A program made the position numbers and the translations under genes. A stretch of 64,000 nt of DNA from Aquabacterium sp. (GTDB taxonomy: Bacteria; Pseudomonadota; Gammaproteobacteria; Burkholderiales; Burkholderiaceae_C), in NCBI RefSeq assembly GCF_029946005.1, contig NZ_JAQSDR010000036.1, forward strand, positions 1 to 64,000, read 5' to 3'. Below the pieces are notes generated by a model. It did not search any database. It was given only the letters and a program-made list of their open reading frames with translations, and was not told the origin of the DNA. Positions 9,845 through 19,168 of this stretch are shown in pieces. Position 1 is the stretch's first letter; every line of letters starts with the position of its first letter.

Positions 9845-10294
9845 TCAGGACCGCGTCTTGCGCCGCCGGGCCACGGCCACCAGCCCACCCAGACCCAGAA
9901 CCATCATGGCCCAGGTGGAGGCTTCAGGCACCGCAGGCGTCAAAGTGAAGATGAAGTCACGCGTGCTTTTCGAGGTCGGATCGAATGAAGACACGTAACT
10001 GGCGGTGGCGGTGCCCACGATCTGCCCCAGTTCATTGATGCCCGTCGCCTGGGAGAACACAGACTCTCCGACCACCACGCCGCTACTGTTGATGGCCCAG
10101 GCCGTGCTGATGTCAGCAGGCGAGCTCAAGGCCCCCAGATCGGTTTGTGCCCCGCCACTCCACAGGGCGGCATGGCGAAATGATTGCCCCACGACCACGC
10201 CCGACTCGTTGATGGCATTGGCCTTGCTGCCATAGTCGGCCCTGCAATTTGCCCAGAGCCCGCATGAACACTCATCTTTCGGCGTGAATTTTGC
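9845..10294 (-). pseudogene. PEP-CTERM protein with HAF-type repeats, 3' part, cut by an IS
   Basis: C-terminal half of a surface protein gene. The visible repeats are of the HAF kind: SKANAINESGVVVGQSFRHA, ADISTAWAINSSGVVVGES and GINELGQIVGTA, each pairing an IN-x-x-G-x-VVG turn with a following W or G stretch. The end is a canonical PEP-CTERM sorting tag: VPEASTWAMMVLGLGGLVA followed by the basic tail ARRRKTRS. Such tags are recognised by exosortase. The frame enters from the insertion element and continues in register with the fragment at 11894-12119 if the element and one repeat copy are removed. No intact start exists on this side. Confidence 0.75.
10285..10294. repeat. Direct repeat, left flank of the insertion element
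   Basis: TGAATTTTGC occurs here and, in the same orientation, at 11894-11903. Deleting the DNA between plus one copy restores an open minus-strand frame through the interrupted PEP-CTERM gene, which supports a target-site duplication. Ten bases is longer than usual for IS5-like elements, so part of the match may be chance. Confidence 0.55.
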
Positions 10295-11893
10295 TAGCAA
10301 TATCCCTTGATTTCGATACTCCCGTGGTTTGATTTCTGAGGGGTTTGCCCCATGTCGACGCCCGATTTCTTCCGCTGTCGGCTGGCCCAGATGATCGACC
10401 TGAAGCACCCACTGGCGGTGCTGGCCACGCGACTGCCGTGGGCCGCGATTGAGACGGCGGTGGCGCCCAAGCTGGCGCGATCGGCTCGACCCGCCAAGCC
10501 CGTGATCGGCCAGGACCTGGCGGGCGCCTTTGAGGGCGAGTGGGGCGGGGGCATCAGCCCGGCCGGTCGCCCACGGTTGCCAGTGCGCCTGATGGTCAGC
10601 CTGCTGTACCTCAAGCACAGCTTCAACCTCAGCGACGAGGAAGTGGTCGAGCGCTGGGCCGAGAACGTGCAGTGGCAGTTCTTCAGCGGCATGGACTACT
10701 ACGAGCCGCGTCTGCCCTGCGATGCCACGCAGATCGGCCGATTCCGCCGCCTGTTGGGCGAGTATGGTCTGGAGCAGTTGCTCAAGGCCACCATCGACAT
10801 CGCCGTGGACATCAAGGCCGTCAAGCCAGCGGACCTGGAGCGAGTGATCGTCGACTCCACCGTGCAGTCCAAGGCCATCGCTCATCCGGTGGACAGCCGA
10901 CTGCTGGAGATCGCGCGCCACAAGGTGGTGGCCGCTGCCAAGCGTGCGGGCATCGCGTTGAAGCAAACCAATGCCCAGGAAGGCAAGACGCTGCGCCGCA
11001 AGGCTGGCGGTTATGCACATGCCAAGCAGTTCAAGCGGCTGCGCAAGACGGTCAAGCGCCAGCGCACGATCCTGGGGGTGGTGATGCGCGAGGTGCAGCG
11101 CAAGCTTGAGGCTGACCGCGCCGCGGTGGCCGCTGGCGGCGCACCGGTACACCAGCCCCACGACCCTAAGGCGCTCAGCGATCTGGCCCTGTGGCTGGAG
11201 CGCGCCGAGCGCATCCGCACCCAACAGCGCAACAGCAAGAACAAGCTCTACGCCCTGCACGCCCCTGAGGTGGAGTGCATCTCCAAAGGCAAGGCCCGCA
11301 ACCCTTACGAGTTTGGCGTGAAGGTCAGCCTGGCCATCACCCACAAGCAGGGGCTGATGGTGGGGGCGCGCAGCTTCCCCGGCAACCCGTACGACGGTCA
11401 CGTGCTCAGCGCTCAGCTCGAACAAACCACCAACCTGCTGCAGGACACCGGCCGCTCGCCCAAACAGGTCATCGTCGATCTGGGCTACCGGGGCGTGGAC
11501 GCCGACAACCCGGGCGTTCAGATCATCCACCGGGGCAAGTACAAGTCGCTCAGCGAGCAGGAAAAGAAACTGCTCAAGCGGCGCCAGGCCATCGAACCGC
11601 TGATCGGCCACACCAAGGCTGACCACCGGATGGACCGCTGCTGGCTGCAAGGGGCGCTGGGCGATGCGCTGCATGCGCTGAGCTGCGCGGCGGGCTACAA
11701 CATCCGCTGGCTGCTGCGGGCGATCACGCGCCTGGGCCTGAAAGGGCTTTTTGACGCCTTCTCGGCGGTGCTCGCCTATCTGCTCAGCCTGTTGCATGTC
11801 GTGCTTATGAGACCAATGGCGCTGGGCAGGCGTGACGGTTCAACCCGCAACGCTGCGCATGGGTTTGGACTGTCCATGTCGGTGGCGGTCGGA
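10295..11893 (+). mobile_element. IS5-like insertion sequence
   Basis: About 1.6 kb with one transposase gene on the plus strand. The element is bounded by the direct repeat TGAATTTTGC and sits inside a gene with HAF-type repeats and a PEP-CTERM tag. I could not find convincing terminal inverted repeats when comparing both ends by eye, so the exact ends are uncertain. An IS5-family assignment rests on the transposase. Confidence 0.65.
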
Positions 11894-11896
11894 TGA
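10352..11896 (+). CDS. IS5-family transposase
   Basis: A 514-residue DDE transposase, apparently intact. The N-terminal part carries RPRLPVRLMVSLLYLKHSFN and a WAENVQWQFFSGM stretch, typical of the DUF772-type domain of IS5/IS1182-like transposases. The catalytic core shows VIVDSTVQSKA (first Asp), VIVDLGYRGVDADN (second Asp) and QAIEPLIGHTKADHRM (Glu). The last 30 or so residues after LLSLLHVVL look unlike family ends. The stop codon TGA (11894-11896) is the first three bases of the right direct repeat, so the stop seems to be supplied by target DNA. It has interrupted a PEP-CTERM gene and looks recent, because the host frame is not otherwise broken at the junction. Confidence 0.9.
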   Translation: MSTPDFFRCRLAQMIDLKHPLAVLATRLPWAAIETAVAPKLARSARPAKPVIGQDLAGAFEGEWGGGISPAGRPRLPVRLMVSLLYLKHSFNLSDEEVVERWAENVQWQFFSGMDYYEPRLPCDATQIGRFRRLLGEYGLEQLLKATIDIAVDIKAVKPADLERVIVDSTVQSKAIAHPVDSRLLEIARHKVVAAAKRAGIALKQTNAQEGKTLRRKAGGYAHAKQFKRLRKTVKRQRTILGVVMREVQRKLEADRAAVAAGGAPVHQPHDPKALSDLALWLERAERIRTQQRNSKNKLYALHAPEVECISKGKARNPYEFGVKVSLAITHKQGLMVGARSFPGNPYDGHVLSAQLEQTTNLLQDTGRSPKQVIVDLGYRGVDADNPGVQIIHRGKYKSLSEQEKKLLKRRQAIEPLIGHTKADHRMDRCWLQGALGDALHALSCAAGYNIRWLLRAITRLGLKGLFDAFSAVLAYLLSLLHVVLMRPMALGRRDGSTRNAAHGFGLSMSVAVG

Positions 11897-11903
11897 ATTT
11901 TGC
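11894..11903. repeat. Direct repeat, right flank of the insertion element
   Basis: Second copy of TGAATTTTGC, identical to 10285-10294. On the minus strand it reads GCAAAATTCA, in frame within the interrupted gene (codons for A-K-F). Its first three bases serve as the transposase stop codon. Confidence 0.55.
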
Positions 11904-12119
11904 AGGGCTGATGCCATAGGGGCTGGTGCCCAGGGTGGTCGCCGCCGTGCCATTCCACATGGTGGCCTGGTTGTTGGCCTGACCCACCACAACGCCCGAA
12001 TGGCTGATGCCATAAGCCGCCGAGTTCTGGGCCTCGGGACTCAACACCGTCCGGGTTGTGCCAGCGATCACACGGCACTTGACACCTACAACCTCGTGCG
12101 CATGCGCACATTGGAGCAA
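11894..12119 (-). pseudogene. PEP-CTERM/HAF-repeat protein, 5' part upstream of the IS
   Basis: Minus-strand fragment upstream of the insertion. It holds one clear HAF-type unit (NSAAYGISHSGVVVGQANNQ, then ATMWNGTAATTLGT) and runs in frame to SPAKF at the element junction. No signal peptide or convincing ATG is found: the frame is open further upstream through low-complexity codons but never shows a hydrophobic leader. The gene had therefore probably lost its 5' end, or has a frameshift, in addition to the IS insertion. The boundary at 12119 (a TTG) is arbitrary. Confidence 0.55.
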
Positions 12120-12298
12120 GTCCGTCTGGATGGTCGCGTGATGAGGGGAAAACGCCTCGAAATACCTCCCAACTCCCGCTGAATTGGGCTTGGAATTAAC
12201 CCTCAGGCGCCAAAATCCGATTCCATCGCAAAAAAACCAACCCCCACGTCAGCAGCTGGGCTGCGCACGTTGGATATTTCCGCAGCCTGTTAGCAGCG

Positions 12299-12312
12299 AT
12301 ACATTTTTGTAT
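12299..12312. promoter_or_regulatory. AT-rich inverted repeat upstream of the Imm52-like gene
   Basis: ATACA-TTTT-TGTAT is a perfect 5-bp inverted repeat in an AT-rich island, about 90 bp before the Imm52-like start. The 285-bp stretch 12120-12404 holds no recognisable gene and differs in composition from its GC-rich surroundings. It may contain the promoter and an operator for the following gene. This is inference from composition only. Confidence 0.3.
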
Positions 12313-12404
12313 GATGGCGACTTTGTGAGCGCTATGATTCCAGCCATATTTAATTGTCAAGTCCCGGCTCGGGATCATTCTGACAAAGATGAACATGGGT
12401 CAGC

Positions 12405-13160
12405 ATGCCCTCCAAACCCCTTTTGCCCAAGCCTGACTACGAGGTTTCCTGTTGCTGGAGCAGCCCCGACCCGGATGGTCAGGATGCGCAGTGGTGCGCG
12501 CAGAAACTGGTCGGGTTCCTGCACGCGATCCAGCCGCATTGCCCCGCAGGCACCGAATGGCATTTCCTGGGGCCAAAGGATGTCCTGACGCCCTTGCCCG
12601 CCAGCGCGGACGCCCTGCGACTGGCCGTCTTGAACCCGGGCAACGGCGACCGCCGGGGGGTGGCGCCACACACGCGCTACCCGCAGGTCGGCTTCAGCGC
12701 GCTGTTCATGACCGCCAGCCGGGGCGGCGCGGGCCTGATCGTCAGCCTTGGACAAGGCCATGACAGCGGAGGGTCCAACCTGCGCTTGACCCTGCCGTCC
12801 CAAGGCGAGGCGGCCCAGGCCTGGTCCGAACCCGCAAGGGTTGAAGCCTTGTTCACCACCTGCATCCGCTTCTGGCAAGCCCAGGGCGCCGCCGTGCACC
12901 ACACCGACATCCGGGACGAGGACCCCGGCCACCCTCTGCCGGTGTACTGGTTCGTCTACGACCGCGCCTGGCGTGGCGCCCCCCTGCCGACCATGCCTGC
13001 GGGCGTGCAGATCAAGACACTGGACGACGGTGGCCCCTACATCGTCACCACGGCCGAACGCTACAACCGCTTCATCGACGCCCACCGCGAGCTCAGCGAC
13101 ACCGCCCGGGCCACCCTGAGGCAGGCCGGCCTGCTCGCAAGCGGCGGCCCCTTCCTATAA
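12405..13160 (+). CDS. Imm52-like immunity-family protein (tentative)
   Basis: A 251-residue cytoplasmic protein with no signal peptide or membrane segment. Its layout resembles the Imm52 immunity family of polymorphic-toxin and type VI systems: an N-terminal CWSSPDPDGQDAQWCAQKLV segment, a central GFSALFMTASRGGAGLIVSL stretch, LTLPSQGEAA, a YWFVYDRAW tryptophan-rich strand, and a C-terminal DDGGPYIVTTAERYNRFIDA followed by ATLRQAGLL. I recognise the pattern but could not search it. If right, it would neutralise a toxin delivered by neighbours. No toxin, Hcp, VgrG or Rhs gene lies nearby, so it would be an orphan immunity gene beside an IS. Alternatively it is an uncharacterised protein. Its stop TAA lies inside the likely leuS -10 box. 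Confidence 0.5.
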   Translation: MPSKPLLPKPDYEVSCCWSSPDPDGQDAQWCAQKLVGFLHAIQPHCPAGTEWHFLGPKDVLTPLPASADALRLAVLNPGNGDRRGVAPHTRYPQVGFSALFMTASRGGAGLIVSLGQGHDSGGSNLRLTLPSQGEAAQAWSEPARVEALFTTCIRFWQAQGAAVHHTDIRDEDPGHPLPVYWFVYDRAWRGAPLPTMPAGVQIKTLDDGGPYIVTTAERYNRFIDAHRELSDTARATLRQAGLLASGGPFL

Positions 13161-13161
13161 T
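13156..13161 (+). promoter_or_regulatory. Probable -10 box of the leuS promoter
   Basis: A perfect TATAAT lies 82 bases before the leuS ATG and overlaps the stop codon of the preceding gene. No good -35 hexamer is seen at 16-19 bp upstream, so promoter strength is unclear. Confidence 0.4.
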
Positions 13162-13243
13162 CCCGGATTCCCCCTTCAACAGGCTGGAAGCCCGCACGCC
13201 ACAAACCGGGCCGCTAGCCTGATCTTGTCTTTGCGGTGCCCCC

Positions 13244-16030
13244 ATGAGCGACTCAGCCGAAAACCAAACTTACGACCCGTGCGCCATCGAAGCCCGTGCC
13301 CAGCAGCACTGGAACGAGCGCGACGCCTACCGCGTCACCGAAGACAAGAACAAGAAGCCCTTCTACGCCTGCTCCATGCTGCCCTACCCCAGCGGCAAGC
13401 TGCACATGGGCCACGTGCGCAACTACACGATCAACGACATGCTCACGCGCCACCTGCGCATGAACGGTCACAACGTGCTGATGCCCATGGGCTGGGACGC
13501 CTTCGGCCTGCCCGCCGAGAACGCCGCCTTCAAAAACAAGGTGCCGCCCGCGCAATGGACCTACGACAACATCGCTTACATGAAGAAGCAGATGAAGGCG
13601 ATGGGCCTGGCGATCGACTGGTCGCGCGAGATCGCCACTTGCCAGCCTTCTTATTACAAGTGGAACCAGTGGCTGTTCTTGAAGATGCTGGAAGCGGGCA
13701 TCTGCGAGCGCCGCACGCAAACCGTGAACTGGGACCCGGTCGACCAGACCGTGCTGGCCAACGAACAAGTGATCGATGGCAAGGGCTGGCGCTCGGGCGC
13801 ACCAGTGGAGAAGCGCGAGATCCCGGGCTACTACCTGAACATCGTCAAGTACGCCGACGAGTTGCTGAGCGCGGTGGCCAACCCCGAGGACAAGAACTAC
13901 CTGAGCGGCTGGCCCGAGCGCGTGCGCGTGATGCAGGAGAACTGGATCGGCAAGAGCGAGGGCGTGCGCTTTGCGTTCAAGCACGACATCACGGGCGCTG
14001 ATGGTTCGCTGATCAACGACGGCCAGCTGTGGGTCTTCACCACGCGCGCCGACACCATCATGGGTGTGACCTTCTGCGCCGTGGCGCCCGAGCACCCGCT
14101 CGCCACACACGCGGCAGCATCGAACGCCAAGCTGCAAGCCTTCATCGAAGAATGCCAAACCGGCGGCACCACCGAGGCCGAACTGGCCACGCAAGAGAAG
14201 AAGGGACAGGCCACGGGCTTGTTCGTGAAGCACCCTTTGACGGGCGAGCAGGTCGAGGTTTGGGTCGGCAACTACGTGCTGATGTCCTACGGCGATGGCG
14301 CCGTGATGGGCGTGCCCGCACACGATGAGCGCGACTTCGAGTTCGCCAAGAAGTACGGCATCGCGATCAAGCAAGTGATTCAAGCGATCACGCTGGCAGC
14401 GCCTGGCGGTCAGCCAGGCTCAACTGAGGGTGCCCGATCTGTTCCAGAGTTTTCCACTGCTCAGTGGCATGAGTCGTACGGACAAAAGCTCACTGGCACG
14501 CTGATCAACTCCGGCAAGTACGATGGGCTGGCGTATCACGACGCAGTCAATGCAATTGCTGCAGATCTGTCCGCCCAAGGCATCGGCGAGAAGAAAACCA
14601 CCTGGCGCCTGCGCGACTGGGGCATCAGCCGCCAGCGCTACTGGGGCACCCCCATCCCCATCATCCACTGCGGTGACTGCGGCCCCGTGCCCGTGCCCGA
14701 AAAAGACCTGCCCGTCGTCCTGCCCGAAGACGTGGTGCCCGATGGCAGCGGCAACCCGCTCAAGCTGCGCCCCGATTTCCTGAACGTGGCCTGCCCCAAG
14801 TGCGGCAAGCCCGCCCAGCGCGAAACCGACACGATGGACACCTTCGTGGATTCGAGCTGGTACTTCCTGCGCTACACGGCGCCGGACAACGCCACGCAAA
14901 TGGTGGACGAGCGCACCGCGTACTGGATGGGCGCGGCCAACGCCCCTGGCGACCGTGGCATGGACCAGTACATCGGTGGCATCGAGCACGCCATCTTGCA
15001 TTTGCTGTACGCGCGCTTTTGGACCAAGGTGATGCGCGACCTAGGCCTGACCAAGGTGGACGAGCCGTTCAAGAAACTGCTGACGCAGGGCATGGTGCTC
15101 AACCACATCTACTCGCGCAAAACGGCGCAAGGCGGCATCGAGTACTTCTGGCCGCACGAGGTCGAGCACATCATGGACGCCAGCGGCAAGGTCGTCACCG
15201 GCGCCAAACTCAAGAGCGATGGCTCGCTGGTGGACTACGGCGGCATCGGCACCATGTCCAAATCCAAGAACAACGGCGTGGACCCGCAAGAGCTGATCGA
15301 GCAGTACGGCGCCGACACGGCCCGCCTGTTCGTGATGTTCGCCTCGCCGCCCGAGCAGACGCTGGAGTGGAACGACTCCGGCGTGGAGGGGGCGCACCGC
15401 TTCATCAAGCGAGTGTGGAATCTCGGAGTCAAGCGCAAAGAGCTGGCTCAAAAAGCCAACTCTTTGAACAACACGTCTCTTTCAGACGCTGGCTCAGACG
15501 TCAAAGAGCTGCGCCGACAAGTTCATTTGAACTTGAAGCAAGCCAGCTTCGACTACGAACGAATGCAGTACAACACCGTGGTGTCCGCATGCATGAAGCT
15601 TCTGAACACCCTGGAATCTTTTGAGCCAGAGATCTTTGCAAGCGTGGAACTCAAGGAAGAAAATAGCGATCAGGTCAGAGGTTCCGCGCTGACAGAAGGC
15701 TTCGGCATCCTGCTGCGCGTGCTCTACCCGGCCTGCCCACACATCACGCATGTGCTGTGGGAACACCTGGGCTACGCCGCCAAAGTAGGCGACCTGCTCG
15801 ACGCACCCTGGCCCGGCGTCGACGAAGCCGCGCTGGTGCAAGACGAGATCGAACTGATGCTGCAGGTCAACGGCAAGCTGCGCGGCTCGATCAAGGTCAG
15901 TGCCACCGCCGACAAAGCCGCCATCGAAGCCGCCGCCCTGGCCAGCGAAGACGTGGCCAAGTTCAGCGAAGGCAAGCCGCCCAAGAAGATCATCGTGGTG
16001 CCCGGCCGCCTGGTCAACGTGGTGGTGTAA
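13244..16030 (+). CDS. leuS: Leucyl-tRNA synthetase
   Basis: Charges tRNA-Leu with leucine in the cytoplasm; essential. The 928-residue protein has the class I HIGH motif in [15 protein letters not shown], near residue 45, the CP1 editing domain with [20 protein letters not shown] and VPAHDERD, a zinc-binding [15 protein letters not shown]...CPKCGKP pair of cysteine knuckles, the KMSKS loop in [14 protein letters not shown], and a C-terminal tRNA-binding domain ending [15 protein letters not shown]. Two patches (about 14395-14580 and 15420-15700) use less GC-rich codons than the rest, suggesting homologous recombination with a divergent allele. It is followed closely by lptE and holA, a conserved order in Burkholderiales. 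Confidence 0.98.
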   Translation: MSDSAENQTYDPCAIEARAQQHWNERDAYRVTEDKNKKPFYACSMLPYPSGKLHMGHVRNYTINDMLTRHLRMNGHNVLMPMGWDAFGLPAENAAFKNKVPPAQWTYDNIAYMKKQMKAMGLAIDWSREIATCQPSYYKWNQWLFLKMLEAGICERRTQTVNWDPVDQTVLANEQVIDGKGWRSGAPVEKREIPGYYLNIVKYADELLSAVANPEDKNYLSGWPERVRVMQENWIGKSEGVRFAFKHDITGADGSLINDGQLWVFTTRADTIMGVTFCAVAPEHPLATHAAASNAKLQAFIEECQTGGTTEAELATQEKKGQATGLFVKHPLTGEQVEVWVGNYVLMSYGDGAVMGVPAHDERDFEFAKKYGIAIKQVIQAITLAAPGGQPGSTEGARSVPEFSTAQWHESYGQKLTGTLINSGKYDGLAYHDAVNAIAADLSAQGIGEKKTTWRLRDWGISRQRYWGTPIPIIHCGDCGPVPVPEKDLPVVLPEDVVPDGSGNPLKLRPDFLNVACPKCGKPAQRETDTMDTFVDSSWYFLRYTAPDNATQMVDERTAYWMGAANAPGDRGMDQYIGGIEHAILHLLYARFWTKVMRDLGLTKVDEPFKKLLTQGMVLNHIYSRKTAQGGIEYFWPHEVEHIMDASGKVVTGAKLKSDGSLVDYGGIGTMSKSKNNGVDPQELIEQYGADTARLFVMFASPPEQTLEWNDSGVEGAHRFIKRVWNLGVKRKELAQKANSLNNTSLSDAGSDVKELRRQVHLNLKQASFDYERMQYNTVVSACMKLLNTLESFEPEIFASVELKEENSDQVRGSALTEGFGILLRVLYPACPHITHVLWEHLGYAAKVGDLLDAPWPGVDEAALVQDEIELMLQVNGKLRGSIKVSATADKAAIEAAALASEDVAKFSEGKPPKKIIVVPGRLVNVVV

Positions 16031-16040
16031 GGTGCCCAGC

Positions 16041-16619
16041 ATGAACCGCCGCACCTTCACCCTGTCCCTGTTGACCTTGGCCACCAGCGCCGCCCTGGGC
16101 CTGAGCGGCTGCGGCTTCGAATTGCGCCGCGCCCCCAACCTGGCGTTCAAGAGCGTGCAGTTGACTGGCTTTGCCGCCAACTCGCCACTGGCCAGCGAAC
16201 TGGCCAAGGCGCTGGAAGACGCCGGCGTGTCCGTGGTCGAGAGCACGGCCGCGGCCGCCGCGCAGCAGAACGTGCCGGCCAACATCGCCGCGTCCAGCCC
16301 CCGGGTCCTCAGCTCGCACGTGGTGCTGGAAGCCCTGTCGGACACGCGCGAACAGGCCGTCGCCTCGATCACCGCCTTCAGCCAGGTGCGCGACCTGTCG
16401 CTGCGCACCCGCTTCAAGTTCCAACTCACGCGCGCGGACGGCGGCAAGCTGATCGCGCCGACCGAACTGCTGCTGACCAACGACCTGCCCTACAACGAAA
16501 AAGACGCCCTGGCCAAGATCGACGAATCGGCCGCCATGCACCGCGCCATGCAGACCGACATCGTCCAACAGGTCATGCGCCGCCTGGCCGTGGTCCGGCC
16601 CGAGCAACTGGCCCCCTGA
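16041..16619 (+). CDS. lptE: LPS assembly lipoprotein LptE
   Basis: Outer-membrane lipoprotein that plugs the LptD barrel and helps insert lipopolysaccharide into the outer leaflet. The 192-residue protein begins MNRRTFTLSLLTLATSAALG and has a lipobox LSGC, so lipidation at Cys24 is expected. GFELRR directly after the Cys is the usual LptE start of the mature chain. It ends with a helix typical of the family (MHRAMQTDIVQQVMRRL). Start 16041 is 11 bases after leuS, and a longer frame open into leuS is not credible because it lacks a signal peptide. The order leuS-lptE-holA supports the call. Confidence 0.92.
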   Translation: MNRRTFTLSLLTLATSAALGLSGCGFELRRAPNLAFKSVQLTGFAANSPLASELAKALEDAGVSVVESTAAAAAQQNVPANIAASSPRVLSSHVVLEALSDTREQAVASITAFSQVRDLSLRTRFKFQLTRADGGKLIAPTELLLTNDLPYNEKDALAKIDESAAMHRAMQTDIVQQVMRRLAVVRPEQLAP

Positions 16620-16626
16620 GCCCGGC

Positions 16627-17694
16627 ATGCAACTGCGCCTGGACCAACTGGCCGCCCACCTGAACAAGGTCGGGCCCAGCGGCATCAAGCCCATCTACAC
16701 CGTCTACGGCGACGAGCCCCTGCTCGCCCAAGAGGCGCTGGACACCATCCGCGCCGCAGGCCGGGTGGCGGGCTACACCGAGCGGCAGGTGCACACGGTG
16801 TCGGGCGCGTATTTCGACTGGTCGAGCCTGCTGGGCGCGGGCAGCGCCATGTCCCTGTTCGGCGACAAGCAGTTGATGGAGATCCGCATCCCGTCCGGCA
16901 AGCCGGGCAAGGACGGCTCCGTCGCGCTGCAAAGCTATTGCGAGCGCCACGCCCATGACGACAGCGTGCTCACCGTCATCACCCTGCCCCGGCTCGACAA
17001 AACCCAGACCACCAGCGCCTGGTTCACCGCGCTCGACACCGCGGGCGTGACCTTGCGCTGCGACCCCATCGAACGCCAGGCCCTGCCCTTGTGGATCGCC
17101 CAACGCCTGTCCGCGCAAGGCCAGCAGGTCGAACCCGGCGAGGAAGGCCAGCGCGCCTTGGGTTTCTTTGCCGACCGGGTCGAAGGCAACCTGCTGGCGG
17201 CCCATCAAGAAATCGCCAAGCTGGGCCTGCTCTACCCACCCGGCCTGATCAGCATCGCGCAGATCGAAGAGGCCGTGGTTGACGTGGCGCGCTTCAACGT
17301 CTTCAAGCTCAGCGACGCGGTGCTGTCGGGCCAGGTGCAGCGCACCCTGCGCATGATCGATGGCCTGCACGCCGAAGGCGAAGCCGCCGTGCTGGTGCAC
17401 TGGGCCCTGTCTGAAGAGATCATAGCCCTGCACCGCGGCCGCGCGGCGCTGGACGCCGGCAAGCCCCTGCCCATGGTGCTGCGCGAGCAGCGCGTCTGGG
17501 GCCCGCGCGAGCGCCTGTTCGAACGCGTGCTGCCGCGCTTGAAAAGCCCCAACCTGGCCCGCCTGGTGACCGCCGCCAGCACGGTCGATGGCATCGTCAA
17601 AGGCCTGCGCCATCCCCAATGGCCCGAAGACCCGTGGGAGGCGCTGCGCCGCCTGGCCTTGATGCTGTGCCGCCAGATGGCCCCGCAAACCTGA
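16627..17694 (+). CDS. holA: DNA polymerase III delta subunit
   Basis: Clamp-loader subunit that opens the beta sliding clamp during replication. The 355-residue length is normal. It begins MQLRLDQLAAHLNKVGPSGI followed by KPIYTVYGDEPLLAQEALDTIR, the classic HolA start; the central part has LPRLDKTQTTSAWF and GFFADRVEGNLLAAHQEI, and the C-terminal collar helix region includes LVHWALSEEIIAL. It begins 7 bases after lptE and is almost certainly in one operon with leuS and lptE. There is nothing unusual in the coding sequence. Confidence 0.95.
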   Translation: MQLRLDQLAAHLNKVGPSGIKPIYTVYGDEPLLAQEALDTIRAAGRVAGYTERQVHTVSGAYFDWSSLLGAGSAMSLFGDKQLMEIRIPSGKPGKDGSVALQSYCERHAHDDSVLTVITLPRLDKTQTTSAWFTALDTAGVTLRCDPIERQALPLWIAQRLSAQGQQVEPGEEGQRALGFFADRVEGNLLAAHQEIAKLGLLYPPGLISIAQIEEAVVDVARFNVFKLSDAVLSGQVQRTLRMIDGLHAEGEAAVLVHWALSEEIIALHRGRAALDAGKPLPMVLREQRVWGPRERLFERVLPRLKSPNLARLVTAASTVDGIVKGLRHPQWPEDPWEALRRLALMLCRQMAPQT

Positions 17695-17812
17695 CCATGG
17701 TGCGGCGCACCATCGCCTGAACAGGCCGTGGTTGCGCTGGAAAATCCGCACGTCCTGCGCGCGGCCCACTTGCTATATTGCGGAACGATCCGCATTAAAA
17801 GAAAGGCCTCCC

Positions 17813-19168
17813 TTGAGCGACGGCGCCGTGGTTCCATTGAACCGATCCGAGCATTTGTACTGGGCTGGCGAGGGCTACCTGGGGCCGATCAACATGCCTT
17901 TCATGTTGCGCTTCGACCGGCCCGTCGAAGAAGCCCTGGTGCGCCAGGCCTTGCGCGAGCTGACCACCGCTTTTCCGCGCCTGCGTGGCGTGGTCACGCC
18001 CACCCCCTTCACCTACAAACTGCGCATCCTGCCCGACGACGCCTGGCTGGACCAGCTCTTCAACGACGCCTACCGGGTTCAGCTGGGCATTGACGGCGAT
18101 TCGCGGTCGGCCCTGGAAAAATTCCACAGCGACGTCCTCAACGAAGCCGTGTCGCTGGAGCGCGGCCTGCCCTGGCGCGCCCGCTTCATCCCGCACCCGC
18201 AAACGCCGCTGCTGGTCTTCTCAGTGCACCACCTGATTGGCGATGGCCGCTCGGTGCTGCAGATGCTCACCGCCCTCATGGGGCGCCTGAGCGGCCACCC
18301 CATCGCCGCCTTCCCGCTCGAATCGTCCAGCATGGTCGCCGCCGTCAGGCCGGTCAAGTGGACGCAATGGCCCGCCAGCATCGCCGGGTGGTGGCGCAAT
18401 GGCCGGCGCGATGCCCACAGCAGCCGGGGCCAGAAGATCATCACCCTGGCCAGCCGGCGCAGCCCGCGTTACACCACTACCAGCGTGCGTTACCACGAAC
18501 TGCCCGCCACCTCGGAACAACTGCGCGTTCTGGCCAAGCAAACCGGGACCACGGTCAACAACCTGGTCGTCGCCCTGCTGGCCAACGCCTTCCTGGCCAT
18601 GGAGCCCGACAACCCGAAGGCCGTGGCCGCCGTCCGCATTTCGGTTGACCTGCGGCGCTATTTCCCCAAGGGACAGCAACCCGAGTTCGGCAACTTCGTG
18701 TCCTCATTCACGGTGCGCTCTCAGCACCAACCCACCGTGGCGGCACAGGTCGAATCGGTGGAGGCCCAGGTCAAGGACCACATGTCGCGCTACGCGCGCC
18801 GGGAATACGCCCTGCCCCTGACCGCCTACGAATGGCTGCCCGTGATGGGCCGCACCCTCTACAGCCACTTCATCGTCCAGTCCAAGGCCAAGGGCTCGCT
18901 GCCCGTGCTGAGCTGCCATTTCACCAACCTGGGCAACGTCGACGCCATCCACCCGCCTGATGCCCAGGTGCGCCTGACGGAATGCTGGCCCGCCACGCTG
19001 AGCACCGCCTTGCTGCTGGCCCTGGTCAACCTGGGCGGCAAATTGTTTTTCACGGTCGCTTTTCAAAACGACGAGACTGACGAGCAAGCCATTCAGAAGC
19101 TGTTCCAGATCCTGGGCCAGCAGTTGCTCGCCATCACCTCCAACCCACCGCCAAGCCCGGCGGCGTGA
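17813..19168 (+). CDS. Condensation-domain / wax-synthase-like acyltransferase
   Basis: An acyl-CoA-dependent acyltransferase-like protein of about 451 residues. The catalytic HHxxxDG motif is clear in SVHHLIGDGRSVLQML, near residue 140, as in non-ribosomal peptide condensation domains, wax ester synthases and alcohol acetyltransferases. The N-terminal LNRSEHLYWAGEGYLGPINM segment and a later GNFVSSFTVRS fit that superfamily. A TTG start at 17813 is chosen because GAAAGG lies 6 bases upstream and the frame before it is cysteine- and arginine-rich without family resemblance. It stands alone, with no carrier protein or adenylation domain nearby, so it more likely makes a lipid or ester than a peptide. 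The substrate is unknown. Confidence 0.75.
   Translation: MSDGAVVPLNRSEHLYWAGEGYLGPINMPFMLRFDRPVEEALVRQALRELTTAFPRLRGVVTPTPFTYKLRILPDDAWLDQLFNDAYRVQLGIDGDSRSALEKFHSDVLNEAVSLERGLPWRARFIPHPQTPLLVFSVHHLIGDGRSVLQMLTALMGRLSGHPIAAFPLESSSMVAAVRPVKWTQWPASIAGWWRNGRRDAHSSRGQKIITLASRRSPRYTTTSVRYHELPATSEQLRVLAKQTGTTVNNLVVALLANAFLAMEPDNPKAVAAVRISVDLRRYFPKGQQPEFGNFVSSFTVRSQHQPTVAAQVESVEAQVKDHMSRYARREYALPLTAYEWLPVMGRTLYSHFIVQSKAKGSLPVLSCHFTNLGNVDAIHPPDAQVRLTECWPATLSTALLLALVNLGGKLFFTVAFQNDETDEQAIQKLFQILGQQLLAITSNPPPSPAA

Noticed and set aside
10240-11905. CCTGCAA at 10240-10246 and its inverse near 11901-11907 as terminal inverted repeats of the IS
   Set aside because: Only about seven matching bases, and using them as ends would not restore the host reading frame, unlike the TGAATTTTGC direct repeats.
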